DNA of 64,000 bases, taken from NCBI RefSeq assembly GCF_025318105.1, contig NZ_JAOANI010000014.1, positions 62,001-126,000 of the forward strand, in the 5' to 3' direction. Made by a program: the position numbers and the translations under genes. Position 1 is the stretch's first letter. Each line of letters starts with the position of its first letter. The stretch is from Venatoribacter pacificus. Lineage in GTDB: Bacteria; Pseudomonadota; Gammaproteobacteria; Pseudomonadales; Oceanobacteraceae. The notes under the pieces were generated by a model, which was given only the letters and a program-made list of their open reading frames with translations, was not told the DNA's origin and did no database searches. Positions 34,764 to 44,370 of this stretch are shown here, piece after piece.

Positions 34764-36029
34764 TTACAACCAGATCGCGCGGAAGATAAAGAAGAAAATA
34801 ATCGACAGCAGAGCACCCGCCGGTAGCGTCACCAGCCAGGAGACAAAGATGGAGCCAATTTTGCGGTAGTTCAGCGCGTCGGTGCCCATCGCCAGGCCCA
34901 CGCCCAGAATGGCTCCGACCAGAACATGAGTGGTGGAAATTGGCAGGCCGGTGCCGGAAGCAACAACAACGGTGGTGGCGGCGGCCAGTGTTGCGGCAAA
35001 GCCACGGCTGGGCGTCAGTTCGGTAATGCCGGAGCCAACGGTGGCGATCACACGATGACCAAAGGTCACCAGGCCAACAACGATGCCTAAGGCACCCACC
35101 AGCAGAATCCACATTGGCACCGCAGCCTTGGCAGTGATTTCCCCACTGTGGCTGACCACGCTGTAAACTGCGGCAACCGGGCCAATGGCATTGGCAACGT
35201 CATTGGAGCCGTGGGCGAAGGCCATGGCGCAGGCGGTAAAAATCATCAGTACGGCAAAGACTTTTTCAACGTTCGCCAGATGAACTTCTTCGGTGAGCTC
35301 CGGGTCGGCGTGGATACGTCCGACAAAGAAGCGGCCAATGGCCATAACGGCTACGCCAATCAGCAGAGAGATCCAGATGGCATCGGTAAAATCCAGCTTC
35401 AGACCCAGATGCTTGAGGCCCTTGAGCAGGGTGACCATGGAAATAACAAAGCCAACCAGCATGATGTAAAACGGCACCAGGCGCTTGGATTGAGCAAAGG
35501 GGTCCTGGGTGTCGTGAATAAAGTGCTTTACGCTTTTGTAGAGTACATAAGAAATGGAGCCGGCAATGACCGGGGATACGACCCAGCTGGCGGCAATGTT
35601 ACCTACCTTGCCCCATTCGACGGCATCCATCGAAATGCCGACGGCAGCAAAGCCGACAATGGCACCGACAATAGAATGGGTAGTGGATACCGGCCAGCCT
35701 GCGTAAGAGGCAATTAACAGCCAGGTGCCGGCTGCGAGTAAGGACGCCAGCATACCGAATACAAACAGTTCGGGATGACCTGACATCACCGCCGGATCAA
35801 TGATCCCTTTGCGGATGGTCTCGGTGACTTCGCCTCCGGCAAAAAATGCACCGGCAAATTCGAAGACAATGGCAATAAAGACAGCTTGCTTGATGGTGAT
35901 GGCTTTGGAACCAACTGACGTTCCCATGGCATTGGCAACATCATTTGCACCAATTCCCCAGGCCATAAATACACCGAAAATGCAGGCCAGGATGATAAAT
36001 ATATGTCCCTGGTCGGCTATAAGTTCCAT
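34764..36029 (-). CDS. Inorganic phosphate transporter (Pit/PHO-4 family)
   Basis: 421 residues, ten or more membrane helices. The duplicated family signature is seen twice: WGIGANDVANAMGTSVGS near the N-terminus and HGSNDVANAIGPVAAV in the second half. Such permeases carry metal-phosphate complexes with protons or phosphate with sodium across the inner membrane. The ATG at 36029 is preceded by GAGGAG at six bases; the frame extends ten codons upstream without a better start. No phoU-like DUF47 gene precedes it, which many relatives have. It is a single-gene unit ended by a hairpin. Confidence 0.93.
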   Translation of the reverse strand: MELIADQGHIFIILACIFGVFMAWGIGANDVANAMGTSVGSKAITIKQAVFIAIVFEFAGAFFAGGEVTETIRKGIIDPAVMSGHPELFVFGMLASLLAAGTWLLIASYAGWPVSTTHSIVGAIVGFAAVGISMDAVEWGKVGNIAASWVVSPVIAGSISYVLYKSVKHFIHDTQDPFAQSKRLVPFYIMLVGFVISMVTLLKGLKHLGLKLDFTDAIWISLLIGVAVMAIGRFFVGRIHADPELTEEVHLANVEKVFAVLMIFTACAMAFAHGSNDVANAIGPVAAVYSVVSHSGEITAKAAVPMWILLVGALGIVVGLVTFGHRVIATVGSGITELTPSRGFAATLAAATTVVVASGTGLPISTTHVLVGAILGVGLAMGTDALNYRKIGSIFVSWLVTLPAGALLSIIFFFIFRAIWL

Positions 36030-36171
36030 TGTGAACTCCTCGAAAAAAAGCGCGCGCATTCTAACGCAGGCATGGCAAAGTGCCTAGAACTTGTTTCTTA
36101 GAAATAGCGCTACTTTTGTCAGGAAAGGTGCGGCTGCGGTGGCCGGGTCACCGCAGCGCAATATCAGAAAA

Positions 36172-38466
36172 TCAGACGGGGGTAAGGGGGATCAGGCGGG
36201 CGCTGTGCTTCTGGCCGTAGCGGCGCATCTGCCACAGGCTAAGACCGATAAAGGCGATACTGCCACCGACCCACAGCAGGGAGCTGAGCGGGTGCTGAGG
36301 CAGGCTGCCAAGCTGATAGACAATCACCGCAGTGGTATAAGCCAGCCCGGTACTCCAGCCGGCAACAAACAACATCCAGCGCAGTCCGGCTTCCCGTACC
36401 ATGGCGCCGAGTGTTGCGACGCAGGGCGTATAAAGGAGGACAAACACCAGATACGAGAAAGCGGCCAGCTGGCTGCCGAACAGCGCATCCATAGTGGAGA
36501 AGGTGGTGCTGTGTACGCCTTGTTCTTCGCCCTGATCGGCACTGATCAGGCTCAGCCCCAGCGGATCGAGCAGGTTGTCGGCGAGGTCGGCGACATTGGC
36601 CGGAATGGTTTGCAGTGCTTCCAGCAGACCGGCGCTGAGCGAGTATTCGCTGTCGGCGCTGGTTTCCGGGCTGTAGAGCGCATCCAGCGTACCCACTACG
36701 GCTTCTTTGGCAAAAATACCGGTGATGATACCCACGGTGGCCGCCCAGTTATCCTGCTGTACGCCCAGAGGAGTAAAGACCGGCGTAATGACGTTGGCGA
36801 TTCGCGACAGAACTGAGCTTTCTTTGTTCTGATTACCGAACGAACCATCGGTACCCAGCGAGTTAAGAAAACTCAGCACAACAACAACGGTAATGATGGT
36901 TTTACCGGCGCGCAGGCAGAAGGATTTAAGCCGCTCCCAGGTCTTGATCAGAATGCCTTTTACCGTTGGCACATGGTAAGCCGGCAGTTCCATCACAAAG
37001 GGGGTCAGGTCCGGTTTGAACAGCGTGTTTTTCAGTGCAATACCGGTCAGCAGTGCCATGACAATGCCCAGCACATAGAGGCTGAATACCATAAAGGCAC
37101 CGTTCTCGGTAAAGAATGCCGCCGCAAACAGCGCGTATACCGATAAGCGTGCGCCACAGGACATAAACGGTGCCATGGCAATGGTCAGCAGACGGTCTTT
37201 GTGGGTGTCCATGGTGCGGGCAGCCATCACTGCCGGTACGTTACAGCCAAAACCAACAATCAGCGGCACAAAAGATTTGCCTGGCAGGCCGACGGCGCGC
37301 ATCAAACGGTCCATCACAAAGGCCGCGCGGGCCATATAGCCAGAGTCTTCAATGATCGACAAAAACAGATACAGTCCACCGATGACCGGAATAAACGTAG
37401 CAACCAGCTGAATACCGCCGCCGAGACCATCGGCCAGCAGGGTTGCCAGCCATTGCGGCGCACCGATGCCGTCCAGCAGGTAATGAGTACCGTCGACAAA
37501 TACCGTGGCAAAGGCAATATCGAAGAAATCAATAAAGGCACCACCGACATTGATGGCGAAGGTGAACATCAGGTACATCACGCCAAAGAAGAACGGAATG
37601 CCCAGCCAGCGGTTCAGTACCCAGTCGTCAATGCGTTCGCTCAGCGTGCGGCCTTTGGTATTAACAGTCAGGGATTGCTGCAGAATATGCTGGATTGAGC
37701 GGTAGCGGCTGTTGGCCATTAATACATCAATCGGCTGCTGGTGTTGATTTTCCAGGGTTTGCCGCAGCTGCTGCGCCAGTGCGAGGACTTCGTTGCGGCG
37801 CTCCAGCGGCAGTACTTCGCTGGCGTACATGTCGTTTTCCAGAACCCGCGTGGCACTCCAGAACGGATTGGCGACGGTTCCCTGCAGCCGTTCTTTCAGT
37901 TGATTCACCGCCTGCTCAAAATCGGTATCCAGGCGCAGCAGCGGCGTCGCCACGGTTGCGTGCTCCAGATGATGAGCAAGGATACGGCACAATTCTTCAA
38001 TGCCGCGTCCGGTGGAGGCGACAATCGGCACCACCGGCACACCGAGCTGCTGCGACAGCAGTTGAGTATCCACATGAATGCCTTCGCGCTCGGCGACATC
38101 CAGCATATTGACGGCACAGATAACCGGTACGCCCATATCCAGCAGTTGTGAGGTTAAAAACAGGTTGCGCTCAAGGTTGCTGGCATCAAGGATATTAATA
38201 ATAAGTTGCGCTTCGCCGCTTAAGGCAAATTCGCGGGCGATTTTTTCATCGGTGGACAGTTCATCGTCGTGACTGTCGAGGGCATAAGTGCCCGGCAGGT
38301 CGACCAGTTTATGGCTGACACCGCGCAACACCAGATTGCCTTCTTTGCGTTCAACGGTCACGCCTGGCCAGTTGCCCACTTTTTGTTTGGCACCGGTCAG
38401 GGCATTGAATAGGGTGGTTTTGCCGCAGTTCGGATTGCCGATGACACCAATAACAGCTCGGTTCAT
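36172..38466 (-). CDS. feoB: Ferrous iron transporter B
   Basis: 764 residues, close to E. coli FeoB (773). The N-terminal G domain has GNPNCGKTTLFNALTG (P-loop) and VDLPGTYAL (G3), then the helical insertion domain, and about ten membrane helices with the two Gate motifs. It brings Fe(II) through the inner membrane. The start at 38466 overlaps the feoA stop by four bases (ATGA). No feoC follows. A Fur-like box lies before feoA. Confidence 0.97.
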   Translation of the reverse strand: MNRAVIGVIGNPNCGKTTLFNALTGAKQKVGNWPGVTVERKEGNLVLRGVSHKLVDLPGTYALDSHDDELSTDEKIAREFALSGEAQLIINILDASNLERNLFLTSQLLDMGVPVICAVNMLDVAEREGIHVDTQLLSQQLGVPVVPIVASTGRGIEELCRILAHHLEHATVATPLLRLDTDFEQAVNQLKERLQGTVANPFWSATRVLENDMYASEVLPLERRNEVLALAQQLRQTLENQHQQPIDVLMANSRYRSIQHILQQSLTVNTKGRTLSERIDDWVLNRWLGIPFFFGVMYLMFTFAINVGGAFIDFFDIAFATVFVDGTHYLLDGIGAPQWLATLLADGLGGGIQLVATFIPVIGGLYLFLSIIEDSGYMARAAFVMDRLMRAVGLPGKSFVPLIVGFGCNVPAVMAARTMDTHKDRLLTIAMAPFMSCGARLSVYALFAAAFFTENGAFMVFSLYVLGIVMALLTGIALKNTLFKPDLTPFVMELPAYHVPTVKGILIKTWERLKSFCLRAGKTIITVVVVLSFLNSLGTDGSFGNQNKESSVLSRIANVITPVFTPLGVQQDNWAATVGIITGIFAKEAVVGTLDALYSPETSADSEYSLSAGLLEALQTIPANVADLADNLLDPLGLSLISADQGEEQGVHSTTFSTMDALFGSQLAAFSYLVFVLLYTPCVATLGAMVREAGLRWMLFVAGWSTGLAYTTAVIVYQLGSLPQHPLSSLLWVGGSIAFIGLSLWQMRRYGQKHSARLIPLTPV

Positions 38467-38702
38467 ACGATGACTTCTACCTGAATAATGGAGGCTTCCT
38501 GCTTGCGCAGACTGACAGAGGCGCCGCGTAGCTGAATCTGCATCGGATCGCCCAGCGGAGCAAAACGCCGTACTTCAATCTGGGTGCCCGGCATTAATCC
38601 GAGGGCCAGCAGTTTACGGCGGAAGTTGGCTTCGGTAGCGGTAAATCCGATGATACGGGCCTGGGTACCAACGCTGAGCTGATCAAGAGTTTGCGATGTC
38701 AT
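38463..38702 (-). CDS. feoA: Ferrous iron transport protein A
   Basis: 79 residues forming an SH3-like FeoA domain (LDQLSVGTQARIIGF, then LLALGLMPGTQIEVRRFAPLGDPMQIQLRGASVSLRKQEASIIQV). It helps FeoB function at the cytoplasmic face. The ATG at 38702 gives the usual length; the frame runs 20 codons further but across the Fur-like box. Overlaps feoB. Confidence 0.95.
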   Translation of the reverse strand: MTSQTLDQLSVGTQARIIGFTATEANFRRKLLALGLMPGTQIEVRRFAPLGDPMQIQLRGASVSLRKQEASIIQVEVIV

Positions 38703-38737
38703 GCTGATCCGGCGGGAAGGAAATAAACAGAAAAGAT

Positions 38738-38756
38738 GATAATGTTTATCATTTGA
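38738..38756 (-). promoter_or_regulatory. Fur-like operator upstream of feoAB
   Basis: The 19 bases GATAATGTTTATCATTTGA match the classic Fur box GATAATGATAATCATTATC at 14 positions. The site is 36 bases before the feoA ATG, where it would overlap the promoter. Iron repression of feoAB by Fur is therefore expected. Confidence 0.75.
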
Positions 38757-38904
38757 TTGCACAAGGGGCGCGATGCTTATTCAGAGCTTCCCTTGCGTTA
38801 TGGCAAGGTGGAACGATTAATCTGTTTTTTGTCGATAAGTTCCGCCGTTATTAAGGCGTGTTTATAAAACAGTCTGTTGTCGTTTATATGTCGTGTTTTA
38901 TTGA

Positions 38905-38934
38905 TTGTTTAACGCTTACTGGCACCGCTATAAT
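38905..38934 (+). promoter_or_regulatory. Candidate sigma-70 promoter of the MvaT-like gene
   Basis: TTGTTT (38905-38910) and TATAAT (38929-38934) are 18 bases apart. The 365-base gap between feoA and the MvaT-like gene is A/T-rich and carries this promoter and the Fur-like box; the leader would be about 125 bases. Nothing else was recognised in the gap. Confidence 0.5.
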
Positions 38935-39067
38935 CGCAGCGTGACATAATATCTATGAACTGTGCGGCCATTGCCGTAATAGTCCGCGATAATACCCTAT
39001 TCTTAGTATTGATATCTCAACGGGATATCAGTCTATCGTTATGCCGTTAAAACACAGAGGTTAAGCA

Positions 39068-39535
39068 GTGAGCGTATTTGACATCGATATTGATAAGCAG
39101 ATTAAACAGCACCAGCAAAAAATTCATGAACTGGAGCAACTGCGTAAAGATCAGGAACATAAGCTGGAAGGCCTGAAAGAGTTTGACGTTACCATCAAGC
39201 GTCTGTGCAATCAGAATCGTCTGAACGAAGATGAGTTGTACGTTTCCCGTTCAGAGCAGATTGAAGCCTGGATTATTGGCATGGCCAAGCAGGACAATCC
39301 TTCTTCTATTTATAACAACCTGAAAAAGCATTTTGCCCGCACAGCGCCACGCGGACCAAAAGCCGCTAAAGCAGAAAAAGAATCATCTCTGCCTAAACCA
39401 AAGCTGCCGGTAGGTACTTACCGCAATCCGGCAACTCAGGAAAAAGTAGAAAAAATTAAACGCAATCCACGTCAATTGGATGAATGGATCGAACTGCACG
39501 GTTTTGCCGTGGTTCGTACCTGGAAAATCGATTAA
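39068..39535 (+). CDS. MvaT-like histone-like nucleoid-structuring protein (xenogeneic silencer family)
   Basis: 155 residues. The N-terminal 55 residues are a charged coiled coil suited to oligomerisation, then a Lys/Pro-rich linker, then a C-terminal region (about 115-155) that aligns with the DNA-binding domain of Pseudomonas MvaT: Y-R/K-N-P, E-x-V-E, N-x-R/K, L-x-EW, HG, VV and a late W all fall in step. MvaT proteins coat A/T-rich, often foreign, DNA. The Gly-Gly-Asn segment of the MvaT AT-pincer is replaced here by Lys-Arg-Asn-Pro. The start is GTG 39068 with GAGG upstream. It is followed by a strong terminator and is a single gene. Confidence 0.72.
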   Translation: MSVFDIDIDKQIKQHQQKIHELEQLRKDQEHKLEGLKEFDVTIKRLCNQNRLNEDELYVSRSEQIEAWIIGMAKQDNPSSIYNNLKKHFARTAPRGPKAAKAEKESSLPKPKLPVGTYRNPATQEKVEKIKRNPRQLDEWIELHGFAVVRTWKID

Positions 39536-39559
39536 TCCGGATAGCGATTAGCGGTCAAT

Positions 39560-39587
39560 AAAAAAGGGAGCTGAGCTCCCTTTTTTA
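39560..39587. terminator. Rho-independent terminator between the MvaT-like gene and the RNase II gene
   Basis: GGGAGCT and AGCTCCC arms around a single central G, flanked by runs of six A and six T, so it can stop transcription in both directions between these convergent genes. A realistic hairpin would keep GGGAG/CTCCC with a five-base loop plus the A-T pairs. Confidence 0.9.
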
Positions 39588-39623
39588 TTGCCTGCTGTTT
39601 ATTACCACGTGTTGCAGCGGCGA

Positions 39624-41552
39624 TTACACCAGAGCAAAACGCGCTATGCGTGCCTGAGGTTGTACGTCCGTCAGCTTTACCCGTACGGCCTGGCCCAGAA
39701 TAAAGCGTTGCTCTTCATTACGATGAGTCAGCGTTTTGGTTTCAAAGGTCCAGCCGTTACCGGCTTTACGGCGGTCGATTGTTCCTTCTATGCCGGTGTT
39801 ATCCAGACGCACGGTAAAGCCTGACGAATTCATGTGCACAATGCTGGCGTCATACAGCTGTTCTTTATCCTGCTGCGCAAGCCACAGCAGTTTCAGCCAG
39901 GTTTCTGCCTGATTGGCGGCCATGCGGGCATTGCTTTGGGCGCTCTGAATCTGCAGCAGAATACTTTCATCCGGCAGTTGGACGCTGCTGTCTGTCAGCA
40001 AGGCTTTTACAATGCGGTGAATCAGCAAGTCATTGTACTTACGCAGGGGCGAAGTGAAGGTGGTGTAGTGCGCAAAGCCGAGGCCCATGTGTGGCTTGGC
40101 ATGCAGTGATAAATTGCTGCGTTCAAGCTGACGGGTAATGATCATGCGCAGGGGTAAATCGCTGTTGCTGGCATCGGCCTGCTGCATCAGGCTGACATAA
40201 TCTTCCAGGCTGTTGAGGCTGGGTTTTTTCTCCAGCGGCAGATGTTCTTTTAATAACGCCGCCACTTCCCCCTGACGCTCGGTGCGCACACCGGCATGTT
40301 CAATAAAGAAGCCACTGCCTTTTTCTGCCAGCCAACCGGCCACCGCGCGGTTACAGGCCAGCATGCATTCTTCCACCAGACGATGTGCCTGATTGCGCTC
40401 AATGCGGACGATGTCTTTAACTTTGCCTTGCTCATCGGTGATGAGTTTAAAGTCCGGACGGTCTTCCATCACCAGGCAATGGTTCTTACGGTAAGCCGCC
40501 AGCGTACGGGCACAGTTATCAAGATGCACCAGATGGCCATGCAGTTCGGCCGGAATATCATTGCTTTCGCCATCAATCAGTAGTGCTACCTGGTTATAAC
40601 TGAGTTTGGCGCGGCTACGAATAATGGCGTTATAAATATGAATCTGTTCAATTTCACCGGCTTCACTGATACGCAGTTCGACGGTCATGGCCGGGCGCAG
40701 CTGGTCAGCCTGCAGCGAACAGAGCTGTTCAGATAATTCCGCTGGCAGCATAGGCACTACCTGATCGGGGAAATACACCGACGTCGCGCGTTGCAGGGCG
40801 GCATGATCCAGCGCTGTGCCGGGCTGAATTAACGCCGCCGGGTCAGCAATGGCGATCCACAATGACCAACCCTGGCTGCGGGCTTCGGCATAGAGTGCAT
40901 CATCAATATCGCGGGTGCCTGCCGAGTCGATAGTAACAAATGGCAGATGAGTCAGGTCTGTGCGCTCGCTCAGAACATCGTCCAGCCCTTTAGCGGTCAG
41001 CTCGGCGACCTGAGCGCTGACGGCATCGTCAAACTCCGTGGGTAACTGCCACTTGGCCTTGATGAACGCTTGCTCGATATAAGCGTCGGTTGGTTTACCG
41101 ATAATGGCATCGATATCGGCCTGTGCTTTCGCTTTCGGAAACGGATGCTGACTGATATGGGCTTTGACCAGATCGCCGTCGGCGGCTTTCAGGCGCTTGG
41201 CTGGCGGTACAAAAATCCAGCGGTTCAGGGTGGGGTGATCCGCTTCAACGAAGTGACCTTTGCCCCGCACAATGTACTTGCCGAAGAATTCGTTCAGCTC
41301 GGTGCTGAGCAGTTTTTCAATGATTGCCTGCTCTTTGCCTTCACCTGCAGGTTCTACCCGAAATTCAATTCGATCGCCGGGCAGGACTTTATCCATTTCA
41401 TCCGGGGCGAGAAAAAACTGTTGGCCATCGTCGGTATTGACGAAACCAAAGCGGCCACCGGTAGAGCGTACCCGGCCCTCAAAGTGGGGCGTGCTCAACT
41501 GGATTTCCTGCTTCAACGACTGTAATTGCGAGAGGGCGTTTTTATCGAGCAT
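39624..41552 (-). CDS. rnb: Exoribonuclease II
   Basis: 642 residues (E. coli RNase II 644). It degrades single-stranded RNA from the 3' end. Cold-shock-like domains make up the N-terminal part (FEGRVRSTGGRFGFVNTDDG), and the RNB catalytic domain holds the acidic cluster in VTIDSAGTRDIDDALYAE. An S1-like domain ends the protein (VHMNSSGFTVRLDNTGIEGTIDRR). The start is ATG 41552; the frame runs 46 codons further but that stretch resembles leader rather than protein. Length and domain layout favour rnb over rnr, which is longer and Lys-rich at the end. Confidence 0.93.
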   Translation of the reverse strand: MLDKNALSQLQSLKQEIQLSTPHFEGRVRSTGGRFGFVNTDDGQQFFLAPDEMDKVLPGDRIEFRVEPAGEGKEQAIIEKLLSTELNEFFGKYIVRGKGHFVEADHPTLNRWIFVPPAKRLKAADGDLVKAHISQHPFPKAKAQADIDAIIGKPTDAYIEQAFIKAKWQLPTEFDDAVSAQVAELTAKGLDDVLSERTDLTHLPFVTIDSAGTRDIDDALYAEARSQGWSLWIAIADPAALIQPGTALDHAALQRATSVYFPDQVVPMLPAELSEQLCSLQADQLRPAMTVELRISEAGEIEQIHIYNAIIRSRAKLSYNQVALLIDGESNDIPAELHGHLVHLDNCARTLAAYRKNHCLVMEDRPDFKLITDEQGKVKDIVRIERNQAHRLVEECMLACNRAVAGWLAEKGSGFFIEHAGVRTERQGEVAALLKEHLPLEKKPSLNSLEDYVSLMQQADASNSDLPLRMIITRQLERSNLSLHAKPHMGLGFAHYTTFTSPLRKYNDLLIHRIVKALLTDSSVQLPDESILLQIQSAQSNARMAANQAETWLKLLWLAQQDKEQLYDASIVHMNSSGFTVRLDNTGIEGTIDRRKAGNGWTFETKTLTHRNEEQRFILGQAVRVKLTDVQPQARIARFALV

Positions 41553-41825
41553 CCGCACTGGACCATGGCTGAAAATAAAGGAGCAGGAGTTTACTGGATC
41601 GGGCCCTTCAGGGCTACCGCGGAGCAGGAGGAACATCGGATTGTGAAACCGTTCCGCTTTAAGTGGTTCATTTGTACCAAATGCACTCACCTAAGCGGAC
41701 AGGGCGGTGCTTTATTGAGCCAAACCCTATTTTGTGCTGGAAAAGAACGGGCCCTTGTAATACTTCTGACATGGAAAAGTCGTCCTATACGCACAATAAA
41801 ACCAGACAATATAAGGTTCCTCCGA

Positions 41826-43640
41826 ATGTCTAACCGAGCTGATCTGAGCCGCCGTAGTTTTTTAAAGTCCGTTGCCGCTGGCGCCGGTGCTGTTTCTGTA
41901 CCCGCCGCTTTAACCGGCTGCTTTGGTGATGATGACGATAACGACCGTGATCTGACCGTGTTTGTGTTTGGTCATGGTGTGGCCTCCGGTGATCCGCTGG
42001 CCGATGCCGTGATCATCTGGACCCGCGTAACGCCATCCGATACCAGCGCTGACGCCCAGGTGGGCTGGGTCGTGGCCAGCGACGAAGCCATGACCAACGT
42101 GGTGGCCAGTGGTTCTGTTTACACCGACAGCAAGCGCGATTTTACCGTGAAAGTCGATGTTACCGGCCTGAGTGCTGATACTGTTTATTACTACCAGTTC
42201 GCTGGTAAAGACGGCGCGGTGACGCCTGTTGGCCAGACCCGCACTCTGCCAGTCGGCAGTGTTGATAGTGTGAAACTGGCGGTGTGCTCCTGCGCTAACC
42301 TGCCCGCCGGTTACTTCAACGTCTACAACGAAATTGCTAACAGCGATGCCGATGTTGTGGTGCATCTGGGTGACTACATCTATGAGTACGGTGCCAATGA
42401 ATACCCAACGGCGGCTTCTCTGGTTCGTGATCCGGACCCGCTGGTCGAAGTATTAACGCTGACCCATTACCGCGCCCGTTACGCCAAATACCGTACCGAT
42501 ACCGCGCTGCAGCTGGCACATCAGAAAAAGCCGTTTATCTGTGTCTGGGATGACCATGAACTGGCCAACGATACCTGGAAGGGTGGCGCTGAGAACCACA
42601 ACGAAGATGAAGGTTCTTTTGAAGAACGCCGTGCCGCCGCCATTCAGGCTTACCACGAGTGGCTTCCGATCCGCAGCGGCAGCGATACCGCCAAAATCTG
42701 GCGTGCCTTTGAGTTCGGCAATCTGGTCAACCTGACCATGCTGGATACGCGTATGTATGCCCGCGATAAAGTGCTGTCCTACTCTGATTACACGACGATT
42801 GTGGATGGTAAGCCCGTTATTGATGCCGTAGCCTTTCAAGCAGCGTTGGCCGATCAGGGGCGCGGTTTGCTGGGCAGTGAACAACAGCAGTTTGCCATTG
42901 GCTCAATGTTTAATAATAACGCCACCTGGCAGGTGCTGGGTCAGCAGGTGCTGATGGGACGTATTTTTATTCCACAGGAATTGCTGGTCGGTCTTGGCCA
43001 GATTGAGGCAACCATTTCAGCAGGTGGTGATGCCTCGGCAGCCCAAGCGCAGGTAGCAGCCTTGCTGGTAGAGCTGGCAACCATCAAAGGACGTATTTTG
43101 GGTGGCGATCCATCCGTCACTGCAGCGGAGCGTTTAAGGGTTGAGAAGATGGCTCCGTACAATCTGGATGCCTGGGATGGCTATTTCCCGGCCCGTGAAG
43201 AAATTCTGCGTCGTGCCCAGTACTTTAATAAAAACCTGGTGGTACTGGCGGGGGATACCCACAACGCCTGGGCCAGTGATCTGTATACCGCGAATGACAG
43301 CGGAGAGGTGCAGCGTGCTGCGGGTTCCGTTGGGGTTGAGTTTGCTACTTCCTCGGTCACTTCGCCAGGTTTTGAAACCTATGTTGGTTTTGGTACGGAT
43401 ACGGCAATGCAGGCTGGTTTTGAGCAGGCAGTAACAACATTGGTGGATGATCTGGGGTATCTGAATTCTGCCAACCGCGGCTATATGCTGGTGGAATTTA
43501 CCCCGGCAAAATCCAGCTGTGAGTGGGTTTATGTGGATACCATCACCAGCGAAACCTATACCGCCTCGGTACAGAAGAAGATGGAAGTTAAACCTGGTCA
43601 AGGTAAACGTACCCTGATTGACGTTCCTCTGGTTCCCTGA
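41826..43640 (+). CDS. phoD: PhoD-family alkaline phosphatase, Tat-exported lipoprotein-like
   Basis: 604 residues. The N-terminus has a twin-arginine signal (SRRSFLKS at residues 8-15) and a lipobox-like LTGC with Cys32, so it is probably exported folded and may be lipid-anchored. The PhoD domain (PF09423) shows the metal-binding HLGDYIYEYG, VWDDHELANDTW and LAGDTHNAW motifs and the LDTRMYARD segment. These enzymes are calcium/iron phosphatases and phosphodiesterases that release phosphate outside the cell. The ATG at 41826 was preferred to the long upstream frame that lies inside the rnb leader. A terminator follows. Confidence 0.93.
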   Translation: MSNRADLSRRSFLKSVAAGAGAVSVPAALTGCFGDDDDNDRDLTVFVFGHGVASGDPLADAVIIWTRVTPSDTSADAQVGWVVASDEAMTNVVASGSVYTDSKRDFTVKVDVTGLSADTVYYYQFAGKDGAVTPVGQTRTLPVGSVDSVKLAVCSCANLPAGYFNVYNEIANSDADVVVHLGDYIYEYGANEYPTAASLVRDPDPLVEVLTLTHYRARYAKYRTDTALQLAHQKKPFICVWDDHELANDTWKGGAENHNEDEGSFEERRAAAIQAYHEWLPIRSGSDTAKIWRAFEFGNLVNLTMLDTRMYARDKVLSYSDYTTIVDGKPVIDAVAFQAALADQGRGLLGSEQQQFAIGSMFNNNATWQVLGQQVLMGRIFIPQELLVGLGQIEATISAGGDASAAQAQVAALLVELATIKGRILGGDPSVTAAERLRVEKMAPYNLDAWDGYFPAREEILRRAQYFNKNLVVLAGDTHNAWASDLYTANDSGEVQRAAGSVGVEFATSSVTSPGFETYVGFGTDTAMQAGFEQAVTTLVDDLGYLNSANRGYMLVEFTPAKSSCEWVYVDTITSETYTASVQKKMEVKPGQGKRTLIDVPLVP

Positions 43641-43661
43641 TCCGGTGTATTCAAGGTAGAT

Positions 43662-43685
43662 AAAAGGCCGCAAACGCGGCCTTTT
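43662..43685. terminator. Bidirectional terminator after phoD
   Basis: AAAAGGCCGC (43662-43671) and GCGGCCTTTT (43676-43685) pair perfectly over the loop aaac. It lies between phoD and the convergent methyltransferase gene. Confidence 0.9.
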
Positions 43686-43689
43686 CCTT

Positions 43690-44370
43690 TTATGCCCGGT
43701 ACAGATTAACCCAGCGGAATTCATCCAATTCGTCGAGGTCGGGCACGGTAAATGATTCACTGCGCCCGGTGGCCTGATAAGGCGGAAAATGAAAGTCCTT
43801 AACGCGTGAGTCGGCGACGATCACTTGCTGCGCCTTCTGGCGAAACACTTCCAGTAATGGCAGGTTGGCGCGGTCGTACAGCACGTCAGCGGCAATCAGC
43901 AGGTCGAGGTCTTCATCAAAAGCGAATAAGTCCGGATGCAGGCGGTAACCGACGTTATTCAGCCGTGCATTGGCGGCGCAGGATAACAGCGCATCGGGGT
44001 CGATATCGCAGGCGATGACTTCGCGCGCACCGGCTAGCACACAGGCAATGGCGACCACACCGGAACCGGCACCGAAGTCCATCACCTTTTTGCCGGCGAC
44101 CCAGTGCGGGTTGGCAAGAATCTCCCGCGCCAGCACCTGACCGCTGGCCCAGCAGAAGGCCCAGTAAGCGGGGTAGGTCTGAATACGCAGGATTTCTTCC
44201 TGACTGAACGCCCGGCGCATGCTCTCCGGTTCAACCAGCCAGAGGCTGATTTGCGGACACTGTGGCAGTGACTGTGCGCTGACGCGAGCATCGTCGAGCA
44301 TGGTGCTGATGGCCTGATTCAGCTGCTGCTCGTCCTGCTCTTTGTGGTGTGGCTGTGAGCTGGTGTTCAT
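43690..44370 (-). CDS. Class I SAM-dependent methyltransferase (ETFB/Nnt1-like), copy 1
   Basis: 226 residues. The SAM-binding motif is VMDFGAGSGVVAIA, followed by the acidic loop ACDIDPDAL and the post-motif LLIAADVLYD. The last is characteristic of the family that includes ETF-beta lysine methyltransferases and related protein methyltransferases. Its ATG overlaps the stop of the upstream MBL-fold gene (ATGA), so the two are one unit. A clear paralogue is encoded at 51391-52056 on the other strand. The target is unknown; a protein lysine is likely by family. Confidence 0.85.
   Translation of the reverse strand: MNTSSQPHHKEQDEQQLNQAISTMLDDARVSAQSLPQCPQISLWLVEPESMRRAFSQEEILRIQTYPAYWAFCWASGQVLAREILANPHWVAGKKVMDFGAGSGVVAIACVLAGAREVIACDIDPDALLSCAANARLNNVGYRLHPDLFAFDEDLDLLIAADVLYDRANLPLLEVFRQKAQQVIVADSRVKDFHFPPYQATGRSESFTVPDLDELDEFRWVNLYRA

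Noticed and set aside
36091..36816. 241-codon plus-strand frame opposite feoB
   Set aside because: Low-complexity shadow of feoB on the other strand, without ribosome site or family resemblance.
41526..41825. Upstream extension of the phoD frame
   Set aside because: It crosses the start of rnb on the other strand, and the twin-arginine signal must be at the N-terminus, which fits ATG 41826.
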